From assembly GCF_022012435.1 (NCBI RefSeq), contig NZ_JAKLUA010000013.1, positions 1-64,000 of the forward strand: a DNA stretch of 64,000 bases, written 5' to 3'. Origin of the DNA: Bradyrhizobium zhengyangense. GTDB taxonomy: Bacteria > Pseudomonadota > Alphaproteobacteria > Rhizobiales > Xanthobacteraceae. The notes beneath the pieces were generated by a model. That model ran no database searches, was not told where the DNA came from, and saw only the letters and a list, made by a program, of their open reading frames with translations. This document shows positions 58,810-64,000 of this stretch, piece after piece. Numbering within the stretch: the first letter of the stretch is position 1; each line of letters begins with the position of its first letter. The translations under genes and the position numbers were made by a program.

Positions 58810-60381
58810 ATGAAAGACCTGATGACGACGGCGCAATCCAATCGGGTGATGCGGCGTTGGGGGACTCCCGGAATTGTGATGTTCGCGGCGGCACTTGCCC
58901 TGGCCGCCCCGAGCGAAGCCATTGCCGCCAAACAGCCGCGCCAGACCGCCGAGGCGGTGGCGCCGCGCGAAGCGGGCGAGCCGATCATGGCGATCGTCTC
59001 GATCAAGAGCCAGCAGGTGACGTTCTACGATTCCGAGGGCTGGATCCTGCGCGCGCCGGTCTCGACCGGCACGACCGGCCGCGAGACGCCCGCCGGCGTC
59101 TTCGCCGTCATCGAGAAGGACAAGGACCACCACTCCTCCATGTATGACGATGCCTGGATGCCGAACATGCAGCGCATCACCTGGAACGGGATCGCGCTGC
59201 ACGGCGGACCGCTGCCCGGCTACGCGGCCTCGCACGGCTGCGTGCGCATGCCCTTCAACTTTGCGGAGAGCCTGTTCGATAAGACCAATATCGGCATGCG
59301 GGTGATCATCTCGCCGAACGATGCCGCCCCGGTCGATTTCTCGCATCCCTCGCTGTTCATACCGAGCAAGGAGGCCATCGCGGCAGCGCCTGGTCGTATC
59401 GGCAAGCTTTCTGCCGAGGCCGAGGAGGCCATCAGGGCTGCGGACGAGACCAAGAAGGCCGCGGCTGCAGCGGCGAAGGAAGCGCAATCGCTCCCGGCAA
59501 CGCTGCGCAAGCTCGAGCAGCAGAAGGCTCGCGCCGACGCCGAGAACACCTATGCCGACAAGCTGGTTGCCAACGCCAAGAACGATCAGGCCAAGGCAAA
59601 GGCCGACGAGCTGAAACAGAAGGTGGCGGCCAAGGCCGCTGATGCCGCAACCCAGCTCGACGCCGCCAAGGCCGCCGCGCAGCCCAAGCGCGACGCGGTT
59701 GCCGCGACCAAGGACGCGGCCAAGGTCGCCGCGGCCAAAAAGGTCGAGGCTGTGAAGGCTGCGACCGACGCCAAGCTCGCGCTGGAGCCTGTCTCGGTCT
59801 ACATCAGCCGTGCCACGCAGAAGCTCTATGTACGGCGCAACACCCACAAGCCCGCGCCGGATGGCGGCGGCGAGGTGTTCGACACCAGCATCGAGGTTCC
59901 CGTCACCATCCGCAATCCCGACCAGCCGCTCGGCACGCATATCTTCACGGCCATGGCGAAGAACGATACGGGTCTGCGCTGGAGCGTTGTCAGCATCGAC
60001 GAGGGCGACACCGCCAAGGACGCGCTTGACCGCATCACCATCCCGCAGGAGGTGTGGGATCGCATCGCGCCGACCGCGTTGCCGCGTTCCTCGATCATCA
60101 TCTCGGACGAGCCCTTGAGCGCCGAGACCAACTATCGCACCGAGTTCGTCGCGGTCCTGAGCAATCATCCGCAAGGCGGCTTCATCACCCGCAAGCCGAC
60201 CGCGCCGTCGGTGGAAATGGCCAGCGACGATGGCTGGGGCGGTGGCTTCGGCGGCAACGGCTTCTTCTTCTTTGGGCAGCGCGATCCCAATCCGCAGCCG
60301 GTCAATCCGCGCCGCCGCGCCGGCCAGTACCAGTATTATCAGCCGGCACAGCCGATGCCGATGCAGCGGAGTTTTTGGTAA
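58810..60381 (+). CDS. L,D-transpeptidase (YkuD) with a second degenerate domain
   Basis: 523 residues. Signal-like N-terminus (GIVMFAAALALAAPSEAIAA). First YkuD domain about 58-185 with the active site HGGPLPGYAASHGCVRMPF, catalytic Cys at about residue 144. An Ala/Lys-rich helical linker covers 195-320. A second YkuD-like segment (VYISRATQKLYVRRN, then IEVPVTIRNPDQPLGTHIFTAM) runs to about 465 but has no SHGC motif. It ends in a Gly/Phe/Asn-rich tail. It would form 3-3 peptidoglycan cross-links or anchor proteins, with the second copy perhaps binding wall. Confidence 0.9.
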   Translation: MKDLMTTAQSNRVMRRWGTPGIVMFAAALALAAPSEAIAAKQPRQTAEAVAPREAGEPIMAIVSIKSQQVTFYDSEGWILRAPVSTGTTGRETPAGVFAVIEKDKDHHSSMYDDAWMPNMQRITWNGIALHGGPLPGYAASHGCVRMPFNFAESLFDKTNIGMRVIISPNDAAPVDFSHPSLFIPSKEAIAAAPGRIGKLSAEAEEAIRAADETKKAAAAAAKEAQSLPATLRKLEQQKARADAENTYADKLVANAKNDQAKAKADELKQKVAAKAADAATQLDAAKAAAQPKRDAVAATKDAAKVAAAKKVEAVKAATDAKLALEPVSVYISRATQKLYVRRNTHKPAPDGGGEVFDTSIEVPVTIRNPDQPLGTHIFTAMAKNDTGLRWSVVSIDEGDTAKDALDRITIPQEVWDRIAPTALPRSSIIISDEPLSAETNYRTEFVAVLSNHPQGGFITRKPTAPSVEMASDDGWGGGFGGNGFFFFGQRDPNPQPVNPRRRAGQYQYYQPAQPMPMQRSFW

Positions 60382-60391
60382 GGGCAGGGCT

Positions 60392-60430
60392 GGAGCATAG
60401 CTGCTCCGGCCATCACGGCCGGGCCGTGAT
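60392..60430. terminator. Two hairpins between convergent genes
   Basis: GGAGCA/TGCTCC (60392-60407, 4-nt loop) and ATCACGGC/GCCGTGAT (60412-60430, 3-nt loop) stand between the transpeptidase stop and the methyltransferase stop. The second overlaps the last codons of the methyltransferase gene. Probable bidirectional termination, no T-run. Confidence 0.45.
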
Positions 60431-61225
60431 CACGAGCGCCTGAATCTTCGCTTCGACCGGTCCCGAGCCATGGCGTTTCCGGATCGCCTCGGCGACGGCA
60501 TCGGTCGCGGCCTCGAGCTTGCTCGCATCCCTGGCCTCGATCTCGCCGCGCAGCGGCGTTCCCTGGCAATACGCGATCGCGACATATTCGGCGGAGGGCG
60601 CACGGCTCATCGCTGTCTTGGTTTCGATCGATATGTCCCTGAAGCCTGCACGCTCGAGATCGGCCTTGATGACGGCCTTGTCGTGATAGCCGTGCGGCGT
60701 CCGCGCCATGAACAGTGGCGGATCGTCGGGGAACACCTTGCCGAGCGTGGCGGTCGCGTCATCGGCGAACACATTGTCCGCGATACGGTCCCACACGTTG
60801 AACAGATACGTGCCGCCAGGCTTCAACACCCGCCTCGTCTCGGCGTAGCCCTTGCTGCGATCCGGAAAGAACATCGCGCCGAACTGGCAGCAGACCACGT
60901 CGAACGCCGCATCGTCGAAGGGCAACGTCAGTGCATCCGCCTGACGCCAGGTCATGCGGGGATCGTCATTCTGACTCTGCCTGGCAACCGCGAGCATCGG
61001 CTCGTTGAGGTCGGTCGCGACATAGCGGACGCCTGAAGGCAGCAACGCCGCCACGGCCCGTGTGACCGCGCCGGTGCCCGCCGCGATCTCGAGCAGGTCC
61101 GAGGGCGATAGCGCAGCGATGCGCCTGGCAAGGTCGTCGGCGTAGACGGAGAAGATCAGCGGGACCAGATATTCGTCGTAAAGCTTTGGGACTGAGCCGG
61201 CGAAAACCTTGTCAGTTGCAGACAT
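60413..61225 (-). CDS. Class I SAM-dependent methyltransferase (UbiE/Methyltransf_11-like)
   Basis: 270 residues from ATG 61225 with GAGG upstream. Motif I LLEIAAGTGAVTRAVA, an acidic motif ATDLNEPMLAVA, motif III region ALTLPFDDAAFDVVCCQFGAMFF and the post-motif RRVLKPGGTYLFNVWD are clear. It is a small-molecule or lipid methyltransferase; substrate unknown. Same strand as and downstream of the VOC gene by about 100 nt. Confidence 0.87.
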   Translation of the reverse strand: MSATDKVFAGSVPKLYDEYLVPLIFSVYADDLARRIAALSPSDLLEIAAGTGAVTRAVAALLPSGVRYVATDLNEPMLAVARQSQNDDPRMTWRQADALTLPFDDAAFDVVCCQFGAMFFPDRSKGYAETRRVLKPGGTYLFNVWDRIADNVFADDATATLGKVFPDDPPLFMARTPHGYHDKAVIKADLERAGFRDISIETKTAMSRAPSAEYVAIAYCQGTPLRGEIEARDASKLEAATDAVAEAIRKRHGSGPVEAKIQALVITARP

Positions 61226-61326
61226 GCTTGCCTCGCTGAGCTCCGGGCCGGGAGGCGTTATGTTACCATGCATCGTCGGTCCGGCAACGGTGTGCCTGTC
61301 CTCACGTGCGGCGCGGCAAACGGGAG

Positions 61327-61866
61327 CTATGATCTCGCGCCGCCGACCTCGCGGATCGGTCGCGAGCCGTCCCAATTCATCGCCGCCTGTCTGACCTTGT
61401 CGAAAAACGGCCCCTTGGTGCCGCTGATATCGGAGATCTCGATGATCGTGCCCGGATGGGCCTCGGTGTCGAAATAGGCAAAGCGACCCTTGTCGCCGCC
61501 GATCTGACCCTCGTGACCGATCTTGTAGCCGAGCCCGATCGCCTTGTCGTAGAGCGCCTGGTAATCGTGGCTCCAATAGGACATGTGCTGGAGGCCCTCG
61601 TGGCCGGCGTCCAGAAATTCCTTGTAAAGCGAGGGCGCGTCGTTGCGCTGCTGGATCAGTTCGATCTGGAGATCGCCGGAATTGGCGAGTGCGATGCTCA
61701 TCTCGACCGCGGAATCCTGGCCGCGATAGCGGAACCAGTCGGTCGTGACACGGTCGATGTAGTACCAGGGGCCGACGCCCATCACCTTGATCCAGTGCGT
61801 CATCGCGGCCTGGATGTCCCGCACCACATATCCATTCTGGCGCACGGCGCCGAAGATGCGGCTCAT
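61327..61866 (-). CDS. VOC (glyoxalase-like) superfamily protein
   Basis: 179 residues, start ATG 61866 after AGGGAG. VOC fold: GAVRQNGYVVRDIQAAMTHWIKVMGVGPWYYIDRV, then LQIELIQQRNDAPSLYKEFLDAGHEGLQHMSYW, and YFDTEAHPGTIIEISDI. Glu/His residues in IELIQ, LQHMSY and IIEISD are placed as metal ligands. Close in type to methylmalonyl-CoA epimerase or lactone/dioxygenase-like VOC enzymes. It is divergent from the TetR gene, with the 38-bp palindrome between them. Confidence 0.85.
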   Translation of the reverse strand: MSRIFGAVRQNGYVVRDIQAAMTHWIKVMGVGPWYYIDRVTTDWFRYRGQDSAVEMSIALANSGDLQIELIQQRNDAPSLYKEFLDAGHEGLQHMSYWSHDYQALYDKAIGLGYKIGHEGQIGGDKGRFAYFDTEAHPGTIIEISDISGTKGPFFDKVRQAAMNWDGSRPIREVGGARS

Positions 61867-61922
61867 GCCCGCGCTCCCTTGATTGCTCTCCGCGTCTCGA
61901 TCCCGCGCGGAGTTGACGTCTC

Positions 61923-61960
61923 CGGATTGACTAACGAACGATCGTTCGTTAGTCAATCCG
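61923..61960. promoter_or_regulatory. Perfect 38-bp palindrome, TetR operator
   Basis: The two half sites, each 19 bp, are exact complements about the centre 61941/61942. The core is ACGAACGATCGTTCGT, typical of TetR/AcrR-type operators, flanked by GACTA/TAGTC and GGATT/AATCC. It ends 2 nt before the TetR ATG and 57 nt upstream of the VOC start, so one repressor dimer or pair of dimers could shut both directions. Confidence 0.85.
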
Positions 61961-61962
61961 TC

Positions 61963-62658
61963 ATGGCTGTTCACCCCCCGAGCGCGGCGGAAGTGGCTGC
62001 GCCCACCACCCGTGAGCGCATCCTCAACGAGGCGCTCAACCTGTTTGCGCAGAGCGGCTATGGCGGCGCCTCGATGCGCGAATTGGCCCGTCGCGTCGGC
62101 GTCCGCGAGAGCAGCCTCTACAATCATTTCTCCGGCAAGGCCGCGATCCTGGAAGCGATCGTCAGCGAGCACGGTCCGGCCAGTTCGGCGAGCCGGCTGG
62201 AAGAGCCGCGCTACAAGCAGCTCGCGCGCCAGCCCGCCGCATTCTGCCGCCAGTTCGCGCTTGACCTGGTCGAGCAATGGTCCGATCCGCGCGAGCACCA
62301 ATTCCAGAAGGTCATCACCGCCGAGCGCAACCGCGTGCCCGGCATCCGCGCCAAGTTCGCCGATCAGTTCTACGCGCGCGAGCAGCGCCTGATGACGGAT
62401 TTTTTTCGCGGCTTCGCGTTGGCGGGCCTCGTCTCGACACCGGACCCGCGCGAAACGGCCCGGCTGTTCGCGGCCGGCCTCATTTACATCAGGCTCGAGC
62501 ATTACGTGATGGGCGCGGCACCCTCGCCACGGCCGAAGGTGATCGAGGCGATCGACCGCTATCTCGCCTTCTTTCTGTCGCTGATTGCGGCGGGCGACGA
62601 CGACAACAAGAGAAAAAGAACCAAGGGAGAGACGCGTGGCAAGGCTGCCCCTGATTGA
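61963..62658 (+). CDS. TetR family regulator
   Basis: 231 residues. HTH: RERILNEALNLFAQSGYGGASMRELARRVGVRESSLYNHFSGKAAIL (about 18-64). The ligand domain includes YKQLARQPAAFCRQFALDLVEQWSDPREHQFQKVI; the C-terminal tail is basic (DDDNKRKRTKGETRGKAAPD). The ATG lies 2 nt after a 38-bp palindrome and has no Shine-Dalgarno sequence in it, so the mRNA may be nearly leaderless. It overlaps the downstream gene by 23 nt. Confidence 0.9.
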   Translation: MAVHPPSAAEVAAPTTRERILNEALNLFAQSGYGGASMRELARRVGVRESSLYNHFSGKAAILEAIVSEHGPASSASRLEEPRYKQLARQPAAFCRQFALDLVEQWSDPREHQFQKVITAERNRVPGIRAKFADQFYAREQRLMTDFFRGFALAGLVSTPDPRETARLFAAGLIYIRLEHYVMGAAPSPRPKVIEAIDRYLAFFLSLIAAGDDDNKRKRTKGETRGKAAPD

Positions 62659-63187
62659 TCCGGAGACGACGAGCGGCGATATCCGCGCCTCGTTCGACCG
62701 CATGTCGGTCAAGCTCAACATCTTCCGCATGATGGCCCATGCCGAGGCCAACATGATTCCGGCGATGCGGCTCGGCAATTCGATTCTTCACAAGCAGAAG
62801 CTCAGCGCGGTCAACCGCGAGCTTTTGATCTTGCAGGCCGCGCAGCTCGAAGGCGGCGCCTATGAATGGCGCCAGCACGTGCCGATCGCGCTCGGCGTCG
62901 GCTGCACGCAATCGCAGGTCGACGCGGTCGAGCGCGGCGATTACGATTCTGCGGCGCTGAATGAGGCCGAGCGCGCGCTGCTCAAGTTCGGTCGCGAGGT
63001 CGTCGAGAACGTCCGCGTGCCTGACGCGATCTTCATCGCTGCGCGAAGACATTTCAGCGACCAGGAGATCGTGGAATCCATCGTCGCGATCGGCTTCTAC
63101 ATGATGATGGCCCGTGTCACCGAGGCGACCGAAACCGACCTCGATCCTGCCGCCGGCATGAAGGTCTATGACGGCGGCAAGAAATAG
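62636..63187 (+). CDS. Carboxymuconolactone decarboxylase (CMD)/AhpD-like protein
   Basis: 183 residues from GTG 62636 with AAGGGAGAG upstream, overlapping the TetR gene. CMD pattern: NIFRMMAHAEANMIPAMRLGNSILHKQKLSAVNRELLILQAAQLEGGAYEWRQHVPIALGVG. The CxxC pair of AhpD peroxidases is absent (AYEWRQH instead), so it is not a thiol peroxidase; a lactone decarboxylase or isomerase role is more likely. It lies between TetR and an SDR gene, probably one pathway. Confidence 0.87.
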   Translation: MARLPLIDPETTSGDIRASFDRMSVKLNIFRMMAHAEANMIPAMRLGNSILHKQKLSAVNRELLILQAAQLEGGAYEWRQHVPIALGVGCTQSQVDAVERGDYDSAALNEAERALLKFGREVVENVRVPDAIFIAARRHFSDQEIVESIVAIGFYMMMARVTEATETDLDPAAGMKVYDGGKK

Positions 63188-63196
63188 GCGGCTGAG

Positions 63197-64000
63197 ATGA
63201 CGGACACGGAGAGCAAGCCGGAGCGCTACGTCCGCGCGCCGAGTCCGGAGTCATTGGGCGAAGCGCCCGGCAGGGGACGCCTCAAGGGCCGCCGCGTCCT
63301 GATCGTCGGCGGTGGCCAGCGCGTGTTCGATGCCGCCACCGATCCGATCGGCAATGGCCGCGCCATGAGCATTCTTTGTGCCCGCGAAGGCGCGAAGGTC
63401 GCAGTCGCCGATCTCAACCACGCCTCGGCGCAGCAAACCGTCAAGCGTATCACCGACGAAGGCGGCGAGGGTTTTGCCATTGCGGCCGACGTCACCTCTG
63501 AAGCCGACGTCCAGCGCATGATTGCCGAAGCCCACCGCGCCATGGGCGGTCTTGACGGCATGGTGCTGAACATCGGCACCTTCGGCAAGACCGGCCTCGA
63601 CAATGTCAGCCCGGAAGAGTGGAACGGGATCTTCGACGTCAATGTCCGCGGCCCCATGCTGTGCTGTCGCGCCGCGCTGCCAATATTCGACAGCGGCGGC
63701 GCCATCGTCTTCATCTCCTCGATCGCCGCGTTGAAGGCGGGATCGCAGATGGCGGTGTATGATTCCTCCAAAGCCGCGCTCGGCGGCCTGATGCGCAACA
63801 TCGCCCATCTCGGTGCGCGCCGTGGCATCCGCGCCAATCTCGTCTATCCCGGTCTCGTCGACACGCCCAACGGCCGCGAAGCCGGGGCCGGTCGCCCCAA
63901 CCGCGGCAAGGGGCATGTTCCCTTCGGACGGCAAGCGACCGCCTGGGAGATCGCCTACGCCGTGCTGTTCTTCCTGTCGGATGAGAGCGTTTATGTCACC
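63197..64000 (+). CDS. Short-chain dehydrogenase/reductase, cut by the window edge
   Basis: The first 268 residues of an SDR. N-terminal nucleotide fold LKGRRVLIVGGGQRVFDAATD with an atypical long glycine loop (GGGQ...GNGRAMSILCAREGAKVAVADLN). The later motifs are LNIGTFG for NAG, FISSIAA and the catalytic YDSSK (Tyr/Lys). It runs to the last base without a stop. It continues the TetR-CMD operon 9 nt after the CMD gene, consistent with a keto or hydroxy intermediate in the same pathway. Confidence 0.9.
   Translation, partial: MTDTESKPERYVRAPSPESLGEAPGRGRLKGRRVLIVGGGQRVFDAATDPIGNGRAMSILCAREGAKVAVADLNHASAQQTVKRITDEGGEGFAIAADVTSEADVQRMIAEAHRAMGGLDGMVLNIGTFGKTGLDNVSPEEWNGIFDVNVRGPMLCCRAALPIFDSGGAIVFISSIAALKAGSQMAVYDSSKAALGGLMRNIAHLGARRGIRANLVYPGLVDTPNGREAGAGRPNRGKGHVPFGRQATAWEIAYAVLFFLSDESVYVT

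Overview
The window looks like a piece of chromosome from a Bradyrhizobium-type alphaproteobacterium (Nitrobacteraceae). This rests on high GC, families typical of that group (PaoABC-type aldehyde oxidoreductase, XRE-cupin regulators, many CoA and FAD enzymes), very short genus-type small proteins, and several palindromic intergenic repeats of the kind scattered through Rhizobiales genomes. I see no rRNA, tRNA, CRISPR array, prophage or intact insertion sequence. Start codons were chosen by ribosome binding sites and family lengths, so they often differ from the longest possible frame.

Layout. 1-2.8 kb: a frameshifted remnant of an ABC-type periplasmic binding protein, then a minus-strand operon of a GT2 glycosyltransferase, an HlyD-like membrane fusion protein and a small multi-CxxC protein. 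2.8-4.0 kb: gene-free, repeat-bearing DNA. 4.0-6.7 kb: a small membrane protein and a solitary flhA. 7.0-11.4 kb: a minus-strand copper operon (His-rich protein, lipoprotein, TolC-like factor, Tat-exported multicopper oxidase, cupredoxin, CusF-like protein). 11.6-14.5 kb: MFS carrier, lspA, a DUF4864-like protein, TetR. 14.7-18.5 kb: paoABC. 18.6-20.4 kb: a LprI-like secreted protein and a 50-residue protein with a candidate FixK2 box upstream.

20.5-31.3 kb is a nitrogen-compound catabolism region: two XRE-cupin regulators, omega-amino acid aminotransferase, D-amino acid dehydrogenase, a polar amino acid ABC importer with an FAD oxidase, gamma-glutamyltransferase, an enoyl-CoA hydratase-like enzyme and two tiny genes. 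31.5-35.6 kb: a PQQ-type sugar dehydrogenase with a cytochrome c end, an SMP-30-like beta-propeller protein and an acetylpolyamine amidohydrolase. 35.7-44.4 kb: a compact nonribosomal peptide locus (2145-residue A-PCP-C-A-PCP-C synthetase, phosphopantetheinyl transferase, flavin monooxygenase). Divergent from it, 44.5-48.8 kb encodes a SAM-cyclase-AAA-TPR signalling protein translationally coupled to a PIMT-like methyltransferase. 48.8-52.8 kb: GH10 hydrolase, glycosyltransferase and polysaccharide flippase.

52.8-57.2 kb holds small zinc-ribbon proteins, a Crp/Fnr regulator, a GlsB/YeaQ-like membrane protein and a fatty acid desaturase. Three near-identical 16-bp sites, and a fourth looser one, lie in its promoters and suggest an undescribed regulon. 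57.3-61.9 kb: CoA-transferase, a two-domain L,D-transpeptidase, a methyltransferase and a VOC protein. 61.9-64.0 kb: TetR, a carboxymuconolactone-decarboxylase-like protein and an SDR cut by the window edge; a perfect 38-bp palindrome sits immediately before the TetR start.

The best candidates for something new are the NRPS locus, whose second adenylation domain lacks the usual substrate-amine aspartate and whose end is a condensation domain without a thioesterase, and the 16-bp site family.
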